DNA of 64,000 nt from assembly GCF_004795895.1 (NCBI RefSeq), contig NZ_CP039250.1:310001-374000 (forward strand), given 5' to 3'. A model generated the notes under the pieces. That model did no database searches. It had not been told where the DNA came from and worked only from the letters and a program-made list of their open reading frames with translations. Made by a program: the position numbers and the translations under genes. The stretch comes from Sphingopyxis sp. PAMC25046. Its GTDB lineage: Bacteria; Pseudomonadota; Alphaproteobacteria; Sphingomonadales; Sphingomonadaceae. Below are positions 9,268 to 16,637 of this stretch, one piece after another; the stretch's first letter is position 1, and each line of letters starts with the position of its first letter.

Positions 9268-9753
9268 ATGGAGTTCGAGCGGGAGCATGACCTCCCCTAT
9301 AGTCCGGAGCAGATATGGGCGGTCCTCGGCGATTTCGAGAACCACCGGATCTGGAATCCCTATGTCCGGATCGAGCAGCTTGCCGAGGACCCGATCGCGA
9401 TCCGCTATTCGATGCGCATGGATCCGCACAAGCCCAAGTTTCTCGAAGTCTCCGCGGCGGTGCTCTCCGCGCGCCCGGGCGAGGAGCTGATACTCGACGT
9501 CAAGCCGAGCTTCATCCTCCAGTTCGAGGAGAGTTATATCCTGACGCCGACGGCGAGCGGGACGAAGTTCGTTCACCGCTATCGTTGCCGCGGGCCCTTT
9601 GCCTGGCTCCGGCTTCCCGGCATCAAGACCAGCTTCCAGCGAATGATCGCGTCGATCGACGGCATCCTGCTCAGCTACCTCAAGTCCAAATACAGCAAGC
9701 CGCCACCGCCGCCGCGACGGCCCAAGTCCAAGTTCAAAGGTGGCCGGCGATGA
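9268..9753 (+). CDS. SRPBCC (START/polyketide-cyclase fold) protein downstream of the RND pump
   Basis: Protein of 161 residues. It begins with the SRPBCC strand and helix (DLPYSPEQIWAVLGDFENH), then IWNPY, and ends in a long helix (FQRMIASIDGILLSYLK) followed by a Pro-, Lys- and Arg-rich tail. Cytoplasmic, as no signal peptide is seen. The stop codon overlaps the dsbB start (ATGA), so it is translationally coupled to the Dsb pair. Same fold and similar C-terminal half to 2829-3299. It probably binds a lipid-like or hydrophobic ligand; whether that is a pump substrate is speculation. Confidence 0.75.
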   Translation: MEFEREHDLPYSPEQIWAVLGDFENHRIWNPYVRIEQLAEDPIAIRYSMRMDPHKPKFLEVSAAVLSARPGEELILDVKPSFILQFEESYILTPTASGTKFVHRYRCRGPFAWLRLPGIKTSFQRMIASIDGILLSYLKSKYSKPPPPPRRPKSKFKGGRR

Positions 9754-10184
9754 CGAGCTTTCCGCTGCTCGCGCCGCACAAATGGCGTCCGCTCGGCGCG
9801 GCCTGGGCAATCGCCCTCCTGTCGAGCCTGGCCGTCCTCTTCGTCGGCGAGGTCATGGGCCAGGCGCCGTGCGACCTCTGCTGGTTCCAGCGTAGCTTCA
9901 TGTTCCCGCTTGCGATCATTCTCGGCATCGCGGCGTTCAGGTCGGACCGCGCCATCGTTCCTTATGGGCTGGCGCTGGCTGCGGGCGGTGGTCTCGTCGC
10001 TTTCTATCATAGCCTGCTCTACGTCGGCGTCATTCCGGCCCCGATCGTCCCCTGCACCGGCGGTCCATCATGCTCGGGAGAGAGCATGGCAATCGGAGGC
10101 GTGCCGCTGCCCCTCCCGTCGCTGACCGCGTTCGCGCTCATCCTCACCCTCTTGCTCAACTTCCAAAGGAGACTGAAATCATGA
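9750..10184 (+). CDS. dsbB: Disulfide bond formation protein B (DsbB family)
   Basis: Quinone-reducing membrane protein that re-oxidises DsbA-type thiol oxidases. 144 residues with four hydrophobic segments. The first periplasmic loop carries the redox pair in PCDLCWFQR and the second loop a Cys pair in PCTGGPSCSG, the four cysteines needed for electron transfer. The start ATG overlaps the stop of the SRPBCC gene, and the stop overlaps the next start (ATGA at 10181-10184), so dsbB and the dsbA-like gene are coupled. A longer upstream reading in this frame overlaps the SRPBCC gene and was discarded. Confidence 0.9.
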   Translation: MTSFPLLAPHKWRPLGAAWAIALLSSLAVLFVGEVMGQAPCDLCWFQRSFMFPLAIILGIAAFRSDRAIVPYGLALAAGGGLVAFYHSLLYVGVIPAPIVPCTGGPSCSGESMAIGGVPLPLPSLTAFALILTLLLNFQRRLKS

Positions 10185-10825
10185 ACAAACGCATCGGAGT
10201 GGTGGCCACGCTTGTCGTTTCCGCACTCGCTTTCACCGGCGGCGCGATGCTCTACAGCGGAACCGCCGAGGGCGAACCCACGAAGAAGGTCGTGGCGGGG
10301 CCCGTCGACAGCCTCATTCGCCCGCATTCGCCGATCATCGGACCGAAAAATGCCCCGGTCACCATCGTCGAATTTTTCGACCCGTCGTGCGAGGCCTGCC
10401 GCGCCTTCTATCCCACGGTGAAGGGCATCGTTGCCAAATATCCCAAGGATGTGCGTCTCGTTATGCGCTACCTGCCGCTGCACCCCGGCTCGGCCGAGGC
10501 GATCGTGATCCTCGAAGCCGCCCGCGTCCAGGGCAAGCTCGAGCCGGTGACGGCCGCCCTGCTCGAAGCGCAGCCCGAATGGCACGACGGCAAGATGGAC
10601 GGTGCCTGGGCGGCCGCCGAGAAGGCCGGCCTCAATGTCGCGAAGGCGCGCGCGATGCCGACAACCGATGCGATGGCCTGGATGGAGCAGGACATCGCCG
10701 ACGCGCGTGCGGTCGGCGTCCGGGGCACGCCGACCTTCTTCGTCAATGGCGAGATGCTCGTCCAGCCGAGCCCCGAACAGGTCGAGGCCCGAGTCCAGGC
10801 CGCGGTAGCGGCAAAGGGCAAATGA
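10181..10825 (+). CDS. DsbA-like thioredoxin-fold oxidoreductase
   Basis: Periplasmic thiol-disulfide oxidoreductase, 214 residues. N-terminal membrane anchor or signal (VVATLVVSALAFTGGAMLY), the active site CEAC in FFDPSCEACRAFYP, and the cis-Pro loop GTPTFFVNGE near the C-terminus, as in DsbA/Com1-type proteins. ATG 10181 follows an AAGGAG site and overlaps the dsbB stop. The likely role is to keep periplasmic Cys-containing proteins of the metal systems correctly oxidised, with DsbB as its partner. Exact client proteins are unknown. Confidence 0.9.
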   Translation: MNKRIGVVATLVVSALAFTGGAMLYSGTAEGEPTKKVVAGPVDSLIRPHSPIIGPKNAPVTIVEFFDPSCEACRAFYPTVKGIVAKYPKDVRLVMRYLPLHPGSAEAIVILEAARVQGKLEPVTAALLEAQPEWHDGKMDGAWAAAEKAGLNVAKARAMPTTDAMAWMEQDIADARAVGVRGTPTFFVNGEMLVQPSPEQVEARVQAAVAAKGK

Positions 10826-10831
10826 GGGCCC

Positions 10832-10866
10832 GCACCCGTCCCGCTTCGTCCACGCGGGACGGGTGC
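10832..10866 (+). terminator. Strong hairpin after the Dsb pair
   Basis: GCACCCGTCCCGC (10832-10844) pairs perfectly with 10854-10866 across a 9-base loop, starting 7 bp after the stop of the dsbA-like gene. No T run follows. Likely transcription end of the 6075-10825 operon; the next gene starts 150 bp downstream. Confidence 0.55.
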
Positions 10867-11016
10867 CCACCATGCGGCGCGATACTGTCTCTCCCGCCAT
10901 CGGCCTGTCGCATGGAGACGCCGGGTCACCGTCCGATCGGCAGCATCGGAGCCAATATTCACAGCGCATTCAAACATGAAGGGGGATTTTGAACGCCACG
11001 AAAAGGAGAGACTGAC

Positions 11017-11322
11017 ATGCGAAAACTGATGACGATCGCGGCCGCGATGCTCGCCTTCGCGCTCCCCGGAACAGCGCTTGCCCAGCACCATGGCGATCGC
11101 GGGGGATATAGCCGCGGACATGACGCGCCACGTGGTCATGACCGCGACTATCGTTCCTCACGCCACGGCGTGCCCAATTATGGCTATGATCGTGGCTATC
11201 GTGGCTACGATCCCTACTACCGCGGCCATGATCGCCGCTATGAACGGCGGGACCGCTACGAGCGGCGCTATCAGAAGCGCCGGATGCACCACCATCACCG
11301 CGGGCGTCACTGGCGCGGCTAG
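11017..11322 (+). CDS. Small exported Arg/Tyr/Gly/His-rich protein
   Basis: 101 residues: a clear signal peptide (MRKLMTIAAAMLAFALPGTALA) with cleavage before QHHGD, then a low-complexity mature part dominated by R, Y, G, D and H, with repeats of the form YDRGYRGYD and a basic His-rich end (MHHHHRGRHWRG). It is preceded by AAAGGAGAG. No recognised domain. The His clusters could bind metal, and similar small RGY-rich exported proteins occur in sphingomonads, but no function can be assigned. It stands alone between a hairpin and a convergent methyltransferase. Confidence 0.7.
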   Translation: MRKLMTIAAAMLAFALPGTALAQHHGDRGGYSRGHDAPRGHDRDYRSSRHGVPNYGYDRGYRGYDPYYRGHDRRYERRDRYERRYQKRRMHHHHRGRHWRG

Positions 11323-11349
11323 CCGCGACCGCGCGGGCCGGGCGAGAAA

Positions 11350-12009
11350 CTACCGCTTCGCCCCATAGATTGAAATCGAGCCGGTCGGCGTCGGGATGAC
11401 TCTCATCTCTTCGACCGCCTCGAAACCCGCGGCTTTAAGGATCACCGGGACGCAGCCCTTAGCGTTGGGTTCGGTATATTCGAACCCGTCGAGCAGCTGG
11501 ATCTGTCGAAAAAGCATGCGCATCAGCAGCGAGCGCTGCTCGCCATAGTCGGCTATGAAAAGGGTCCCGCCCGGCCTCAGGAGCCTGAACATCTGCGCGG
11601 CAATCGCTTCCTTAACGGCCATCGGGCACTGGTGAAGGACCAGGCTCGATACGATCTTGTCGCATTGCCGGAGTGCGTCGATGCCGTCCAGCTCGTCGCC
11701 CATAGCCTCGAACCATCGAATCTCGGCATCGGCAACCTCAGCCTTGGCGCGCGCGATTTCCAGCACGGCGGGGTCGGGATCGACCGCCAGAACGATGCTC
11801 TCCGGCGCCGCCTGCTTGAGGGCGATCGCAAAGGTTCCCGTGCCGCACCCGATATCGACGATCCGCTCGCCCGGCCGCGGTTCGGCGAAGCGCAGCAAGT
11901 CGCTTCGCCATCTTTTCTCTCTGGTCATGAGGGCTATGGCGGCATCGTAGCGGTCGAGCGATCCGCTCTTGCCGAGTGCCGGGACGAAGTCTCTGTGTGC
12001 GTCTGACAT
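11350..12009 (-). CDS. SAM-dependent class I methyltransferase (first copy)
   Basis: 219 residues with the class I Rossmann motifs: motif I VDIGCGTGTFA, acidic VDPDP at the end of strand 2, and LLRPGGTLFIADYGEQRS (post-motif III). It is clearly paralogous to 33635-34312, sharing the SLVLHQ / CLVLHQ segment, the ADYGEQRS-LMR-LFR block and the PTG ending. In both cases an AraC regulator lies immediately upstream on the same strand. The substrate is unknown; a quinone, a small molecule or a metalloid are all possible. Convergent with the small gene at 11017. Confidence 0.8.
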   Translation of the reverse strand: MSDAHRDFVPALGKSGSLDRYDAAIALMTREKRWRSDLLRFAEPRPGERIVDIGCGTGTFAIALKQAAPESIVLAVDPDPAVLEIARAKAEVADAEIRWFEAMGDELDGIDALRQCDKIVSSLVLHQCPMAVKEAIAAQMFRLLRPGGTLFIADYGEQRSLLMRMLFRQIQLLDGFEYTEPNAKGCVPVILKAAGFEAVEEMRVIPTPTGSISIYGAKR

Positions 12010-12056
12010 GATGCGCCTCTACCAGGCGCGATCACGCACCGGCTTGAACGGAGAGG

Positions 12057-12746
12057 CTATGATTCGATGAAAAGGTCGCTTGCCCGGATACCGAACATCG
12101 CCTTGATCGTGCGGGCGAAATGCGCGCTGTCGCTGAACCCTGCCATGTGTGCGGCCTCGGTCGCGCTGCGGCGCATTCCCAATTCGTCGAAGGCGATAAT
12201 CAACCTTCGCCAGAGCACAAAGCGCTGGAAGGGCATGCCGATCTCGGCGGCAAAGAGATGCCGGAAGCGGCCGAGCGAAAGGCGGCTCTCCTCCGCCACA
12301 GCCGCGAGACGGACAGAGCCCATGGGGATCAGGCGGTCAATCGAGGCGGCGGCGCGGGTGATGCGCGGATCGAGCGGGGGTCGGGCGCCTCGCGTGAGCC
12401 AGTTTTTCCAGAAGGACCGCTGTCCCGGCAGCGCGACATGAATCGGATCGGAGCAGATCAGCCGGTCTTTCAGATCTACCGGCGGACCGAAGACCACTGT
12501 CGGCTCGACGAACCATAATTCAGCCGTGGGCGCGGGGAGCAGCCGGTGCACGGTATCGGGTTCGATGAGCAAGCAACGCCCCGACAGGCGCGCGCCATCA
12601 GCATCGACCACGGTAAGCGGCTCGGCACAAAACACTGCCTGCGCCGCAAAATGGCGGTGCGCGGCGGCATCGCCAACCGAACCCGACCAGAGAGCATGAT
12701 AGTCGCCGAGGCTAAGTCGGCCGTTCCAGTTGGACGTTTCGGGCAT
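12057..12746 (-). CDS. AraC-family regulator (first copy)
   Basis: 229 residues: an N-terminal cupin-like sensing half with HRHFAAQAVF, and a C-terminal AraC double helix-turn-helix (SRLSLGRFRHLFAAEIGMPFQRFVLWRR, then AAHMAGFSDSAHFARTIKAMFG, given here as landmarks). It precedes the methyltransferase on the same strand by 47 bp and probably controls it. Its architecture matches the AraC protein at 34450-35139, which also sits before a methyltransferase, so the pair looks duplicated. The inducer is unknown. Confidence 0.85.
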   Translation of the reverse strand: MPETSNWNGRLSLGDYHALWSGSVGDAAAHRHFAAQAVFCAEPLTVVDADGARLSGRCLLIEPDTVHRLLPAPTAELWFVEPTVVFGPPVDLKDRLICSDPIHVALPGQRSFWKNWLTRGARPPLDPRITRAAASIDRLIPMGSVRLAAVAEESRLSLGRFRHLFAAEIGMPFQRFVLWRRLIIAFDELGMRRSATEAAHMAGFSDSAHFARTIKAMFGIRASDLFIES

Positions 12747-12872
12747 CGGGTCGCAATAGCAGGCCTAACTCGTGTGCGTAACGGGCGCCGGGTAAGCACT
12801 CTGGCTCGGAGGCTCTTTTCGGAAGCCGTCTTACGGCCAAGGAGGAGTGCGCCGACCCCGTGATGATTCCCC

Positions 12873-14819
12873 TCATCGACCGGGCGCTGTCTCGATGCGG
12901 CGATGTTGCCGACTGTTGTAACGATAGCCGATCCAGAGGATTGCAAGCGCGAGAAGCTGGAGCAACAACGGTTCGAGCGAAGGAAATATCCCCATCGCCG
13001 GGAAGCGGGGAAAATGAGCTAGCGGGGTGATGCCGAGGAGGCCGGCTTCCTGTAGCGCGCCCGCGCCCTTGCCGGCCAGGACAACCGCGAGGATAGCGAT
13101 GAGCGAAGAGCTGTAAGCGAAAAATCTTCCGATCGGCAGGACCCGGCTGTAACGAAGCATGACCCATGCGATTGCTGCCAGGATCACCACTGCGGTTCCG
13201 GCTCCGGCGGCGATCGCGCTGCGGCTTCCTTGCGCGGCGAGAGCTGCGAAAAACAGGATGGTCTCAAAGACTTCCCGATAGACCACGAGGAAAGCGAGCC
13301 CGAACAGGAACCAGGCCGAGCGACGTGAAAGCGCTTTGCCCATCGCTTCGCGAATATAGCGCTGCCAGCTCTCCGCATGTGACTTTCCGTGCATCCAGAT
13401 GCCGACCCAGACGAGAACGACTGCGGCGAAAAGCGAGCCAAATCCCTCTGTCAACTCGCGGTTCGCTCCGCTGATCGAGATTGCATAGGTCGCGACTGCC
13501 CAGGTTGCGCCGCCGGCTGTCAGGGCTGCGATCCAGCCGCCATGGACATAGGGTAGGACCTCAGGCCGTTCGGCCTTTCGTAAGAAAGCGATCATCGCCA
13601 CGATGATCAGAAGCGCTTCGAGACCCTCGCGCAGCAAGATGGTAAGCGCCCCGACAAAGGTCGATGCGTCGCTGGCTGCATCGGGAGACAGTGCAGCTTC
13701 GGCATCGGCGAAAAGGGTTTCGACTGCGGCGGCTTTACCCGCGACCGCATCGACCGGCACACCTCGCGCGATGGACACGCGATAATCGGACATCGCGGAT
13801 TCGATTTGCGCCATAAGGGCGGAATCGCGCGTCGTCAGGATCGGCTCAATCGGTTCGAAACCGTCGAGATAGGCGGACAGCGCGAGACGCTCTGCCTCGC
13901 TCCGATTTCCCTTGCGGTACGCGGCAAGGCTTTGCGCCAATTTGTCACGGGCAACCGCAAGCGTCGCGGGCGAAGCGGTTGTCAATGCTTGGGGATCTGA
14001 GCGCAAATAGGCGGTAAGCGCGTCGGCCTGCTCCGATCCCAGCCCACGACCAAGCACTTCCGGGCTGAGACTCGTGAAGGCTTGCAGGTCGGGGACCAGT
14101 TCGCGCGCCGCAGGGGTCTGGTTCCAGACACGCCGGCCGGCTGCGACGTCGCGAAAGGCAAATCCACCGGCATAGGCTGCTACCGCCCAGCGGTCGTCGG
14201 AGGGCAAATGGGCAAAACTGGGCATGGACGTGCCTTCGAGCCCCTGTCCTATCACCTGATAGAGCGCGAACAGACTGCGCTTGCGAGCGCGTCCGGCGTC
14301 GGTGAAATCGATAGGTGCCGGGTCGAGCCCCTTGGCCTGAGGTCCATTGCCATCGCCGCGCGCGCCGTGACAGCTGGCGCAATTTTCCAGATAGACTTGG
14401 GCTCCGCGCCGGGGATCTGGAGCGTTGCGCGGCGCGAGGGGCACAGGGTAGGCGGCGAGGAGGTCCGCCGCGAGTCCGCGCGCCTGGCCAGCCACCTTGC
14501 CGGGGTCCGCCTTCGATGCGATCGCCGTCTGGAGTTGTCCCGCTTCACTGACAAGGCGAGCCCGCGCCGGGGATACCGGAAGCGCTTCGATCCCCTTGCG
14601 AACGGTGGCGGAAAACTCGGTCATCTCGGCATATTCGACCGTGCTCGTCACCGCGCCATTCGAGACCGCTCCACCATAGTCGACCGCAACATAGTCCAGC
14701 AGGCGCCAGATGGTCTGGACTTCGCCGGCATCAGTGCGGGCCTGTGCCGTCGGCACGACGAGGCCGCAGATTGCAGCGAGCGCGATCAGCAGAGAGAGAA
14801 AGCGGCGGGCGGGGGGCAT
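12873..14819 (-). CDS. Cytochrome c - FTR1 iron permease fusion
   Basis: 648 residues in three parts: a signal peptide (ending TAQA), a cytochrome c domain with the haem motif CASCH at about 146 and an axial Met candidate in SMPSF, then an FTR1/EfeU membrane domain with REGLEALLI near 397 and REVFETILF near 515. The two REXXE-type motifs bind iron during permeation in FTR1 proteins. Such cytochrome-FTR1 proteins are known in proteobacteria; the haem domain may oxidise Fe(II) so that permeation is coupled to oxidation. The gene lies 5 bp after the CDF gene, so both probably share the MerR-type promoter at 15473-15503. Confidence 0.85.
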   Translation of the reverse strand: MPPARRFLSLLIALAAICGLVVPTAQARTDAGEVQTIWRLLDYVAVDYGGAVSNGAVTSTVEYAEMTEFSATVRKGIEALPVSPARARLVSEAGQLQTAIASKADPGKVAGQARGLAADLLAAYPVPLAPRNAPDPRRGAQVYLENCASCHGARGDGNGPQAKGLDPAPIDFTDAGRARKRSLFALYQVIGQGLEGTSMPSFAHLPSDDRWAVAAYAGGFAFRDVAAGRRVWNQTPAARELVPDLQAFTSLSPEVLGRGLGSEQADALTAYLRSDPQALTTASPATLAVARDKLAQSLAAYRKGNRSEAERLALSAYLDGFEPIEPILTTRDSALMAQIESAMSDYRVSIARGVPVDAVAGKAAAVETLFADAEAALSPDAASDASTFVGALTILLREGLEALLIIVAMIAFLRKAERPEVLPYVHGGWIAALTAGGATWAVATYAISISGANRELTEGFGSLFAAVVLVWVGIWMHGKSHAESWQRYIREAMGKALSRRSAWFLFGLAFLVVYREVFETILFFAALAAQGSRSAIAAGAGTAVVILAAIAWVMLRYSRVLPIGRFFAYSSSLIAILAVVLAGKGAGALQEAGLLGITPLAHFPRFPAMGIFPSLEPLLLQLLALAILWIGYRYNSRQHRRIETAPGR

Positions 14820-14824
14820 TGGCC

Positions 14825-15466
14825 CTATTGTCCGGGCACAGTCGACAGTTCGCGCAATTCGGTCCGCGCGCTGCGTAGAATCTCATAGGCCGAATGCAGG
14901 AAAAGCGTGGCAATGATGGCGGCGACTGCAAGGTCGGGCCAGGCTTGCCCGGTCCATGCGACGAGGCCGGCGGCGATGATCACCGCCACATTGGCGATCG
15001 CGTCGTTGCGGCTGAACAGCCACACCGCCCGGACATTGGCGTCGCCTTCGCGGAACCGCGAGAGGACCGCGGCCGAGGTGAGGTTGACGAGGAGGGCGGC
15101 GGCGCCGATGCCGCCCATCAGCTCGGCTTCGGGCGGAACCGCGGTCAGGGCACGCCACAGCGCGACGCCGATGACCCCTATGCCAAGCGACAGCAGGAAC
15201 AGGCCTTGGGCTAAGGCGATACGCGTGCGGGCGAGCGCAGTCCAGCCTATCGCGACGAGGCCGGCCAACGTGATCGTGCCGTCGCCGATAAAGTCGAGCG
15301 AGTCGGCTTTCAGCGCCTGGCTGTTGGCGATGAACCCGCCGACGATCTCGATCGCGCCGAAGCCGAGATTGAGAATTACGACGATCCACAAGGCCCTTCG
15401 ATAGGCGGGATCGCGTTCGGCCCTGACGGTGTCGCCCGTGCAGCCGCAATTGCTGTCGTTGCTCAT
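14825..15466 (-). CDS. Cation diffusion facilitator-like transporter (short)
   Basis: 213 residues, shorter than a typical CDF (about 300), because the C-terminal cytoplasmic domain is missing. Six hydrophobic segments are seen. The TM2 motif ADSLDFIGD and the TM5 motif FSRNDAIANV carry the Asp residues that form the CDF transport site. An N-terminal CxC (NCGC) may bind thiophilic metal. The ATG lies only six bases from a predicted -10 box, so the transcript may be leaderless. First gene of the CDF-FTR1 operon, divergent from the MerR regulator. Confidence 0.8.
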   Translation of the reverse strand: MSNDSNCGCTGDTVRAERDPAYRRALWIVVILNLGFGAIEIVGGFIANSQALKADSLDFIGDGTITLAGLVAIGWTALARTRIALAQGLFLLSLGIGVIGVALWRALTAVPPEAELMGGIGAAALLVNLTSAAVLSRFREGDANVRAVWLFSRNDAIANVAVIIAAGLVAWTGQAWPDLAVAAIIATLFLHSAYEILRSARTELRELSTVPGQ

Positions 15467-15472
15467 TCCCCT

Positions 15473-15503
15473 GTTCTACATTCTACAGTAACTGTAGAAG
15501 CAA
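15473..15503 (-). promoter_or_regulatory. MerR-type promoter/operator for the CDF-FTR1 operon
   Basis: On the minus strand, -35 TTGCTT (15503-15498) and -10 TAGAAC (15478-15473) are separated by 19 bp, the over-long spacer that MerR activators correct by DNA twisting. The spacer contains the dyad CTACAGT-A-ACTGTAG (15483-15497). The predicted +1 falls at or next to the A of the CDF start codon (15466). Confidence 0.75.
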
Positions 15504-15536
15504 GCTGAAATCGAAACGAGACTGAGAGGAAGGGAG

Positions 15537-15950
15537 ATGGCGCGCGACACGCGGCTACCGATCGGCGGCCTGGCGAAACGCACCGGCACCAAGGTAAACA
15601 CGATCCGCTTCTATGAGGATATCGGATTGCTGCCTTGCGCAGCGCGCACAGCCTCTGGCCGGCGCACCTACGGGGATGAGGATGTCGGGCGCCTCGCATT
15701 CATCCGCAATGCCCGCGGCCTCGGCTTTTCGATCGATGAAATCCGGTCGTTGACGGCGCTGGCCTTGGGGCCGGGGCAGGACTGCGCCGAAATCCGCGCA
15801 GTTGCGGCGCGTCACCTGCTCGATGTCGATGAAAAGCTGGAACGGATGGCGCGGCTCCGTGCTGAACTTGCCCGTATCGTCCAGCTCTGCGATGGCGGGC
15901 CGGTGTCGGATTGCCGGGTCATCGAGGCCATCGCCGCCGGAAATGCCTAG
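15537..15950 (+). CDS. MerR-family metal regulator facing the CDF-FTR1 operon
   Basis: 137 residues: an N-terminal winged HTH (IGGLAKRTGTKVNTIRFYED), a long dimer helix, and Cys83, Cys118 and Cys126, closely matching the Cys82/117/126 mercury ligands of Tn501 MerR. Start ATG 15537 follows GAGAGGAAGGGAG. It probably binds the dyad at 15483-15497 and activates the divergent operon in response to a thiophilic metal. Because the regulated genes are CDF and FTR1 rather than merA, the inducer could be Cd, Pb, Zn or Hg; the sequence does not decide. Confidence 0.88.
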   Translation: MARDTRLPIGGLAKRTGTKVNTIRFYEDIGLLPCAARTASGRRTYGDEDVGRLAFIRNARGLGFSIDEIRSLTALALGPGQDCAEIRAVAARHLLDVDEKLERMARLRAELARIVQLCDGGPVSDCRVIEAIAAGNA

Positions 15951-15985
15951 CCGCCGCGCTATCGGGACTGTCGGCGGCTTGCGGC

Positions 15986-16213
15986 TCAGCCGCAGCAACT
16001 GCCCTTGCCGCCGTCAACCTGTATTGGCGGGCAGGGTACCGTGCCATAGGAACAGAAGACACAGCAGTCTCCTGGCAGCGGCTTGAGCAGCGCGCCGCAT
16101 CCCTTGCAGTCGTAGAAATACTGACACGCATCGGTGGGCATGATTTCGTCGGCGATTTGACCGCAGAGCGGACACGTCAGCGTCGATTGCAGGACCGGCG
16201 AGGGATCAAGCAT
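15986..16213 (-). CDS. GDCCVFCSYGT-motif Cys-rich small protein
   Basis: 75 residues, ten cysteines: two in CPLCG, two in CKGC, three in GDCCVFCSYGT, one in PCPPIQ and a terminal SCCG. It matches the family named after the GDCCVxC motif, some of whose members are selenoproteins and which often accompany mer genes. Its start overlaps the end of merT by 8 bp, so it is co-translated. The Cys pairs suggest a zinc-ribbon-like or thiophilic-metal-binding protein, possibly handing Hg(II) on from MerT; this is inference. Confidence 0.75.
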   Translation of the reverse strand: MLDPSPVLQSTLTCPLCGQIADEIMPTDACQYFYDCKGCGALLKPLPGDCCVFCSYGTVPCPPIQVDGGKGSCCG

Positions 16214-16571
16214 AGCGATAGCCGAGCCAGAGGAGGACGGCGGCGAGGAGCAGTCCGATCAGGGTCACAAAGCGCAGCGACGCGGGCACGCACAGGCCAT
16301 CGGCGCCGCAGCGCGCCGCGCGCATCTGCTGGCGCGCCAGCAGGACGCCACCGGCGACGAGCGAAATTGCGCCGAATGCGACGAACCAGAGCCGGTAGGG
16401 CGCGGCCGGGACCGCTATGCCGACGAGCCAGGCGGACCCGAGCCCCGCCGAGGCCAGCAGCATGGGGAGGGCGCAGCAGGTGGCTGCGAGAAAGCCCGAT
16501 GCGATCCCGCCAAGCGCCAGCGAAATGGCCCCAAATCCTTTTGGACGCCTTGCATCTCCAGCCAAATTCAA
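16206..16571 (-). CDS. merT: MerT-like mercuric ion transporter
   Basis: 121-residue inner-membrane protein with three hydrophobic segments. The Cys pair in TM1 (Cys32-Cys33 in LAATCCALP) and the cytoplasmic-loop pair CGADGLC (Cys88, Cys94; C-x5-C) match the four cysteines that pass Hg(II) through MerT. It is divergent from a three-Cys MerR at 16638 and preceded by a 19-bp-spacer MerR promoter. No merP or merA gene lies next to it, so Hg(II) uptake here is not visibly linked to reduction. Confidence 0.85.
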   Translation of the reverse strand: MNLAGDARRPKGFGAISLALGGIASGFLAATCCALPMLLASAGLGSAWLVGIAVPAAPYRLWFVAFGAISLVAGGVLLARQQMRAARCGADGLCVPASLRFVTLIGLLLAAVLLWLGYRYA

Positions 16572-16595
16572 ACTCCTTGTTTCGCGGTAGCGGCA

Positions 16596-16626
16596 AGTCT
16601 ACCATCTGTAGTGACTACAGATGCAA
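16596..16626 (-). promoter_or_regulatory. MerR-type promoter/operator for merT
   Basis: Minus strand: -35 TTGCAT (16626-16621), 19-bp spacer, -10 TAGACT (16601-16596). The dyad ATCTGTAGT-G-ACTACAGAT (16604-16622, nine-base arms) fills the spacer. It resembles the box at 15483-15497 (core CTGTAGT/ACTACAG), so the two regulators may cross-bind. Confidence 0.78.
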
Positions 16627-16637
16627 GCGGAATCGCA

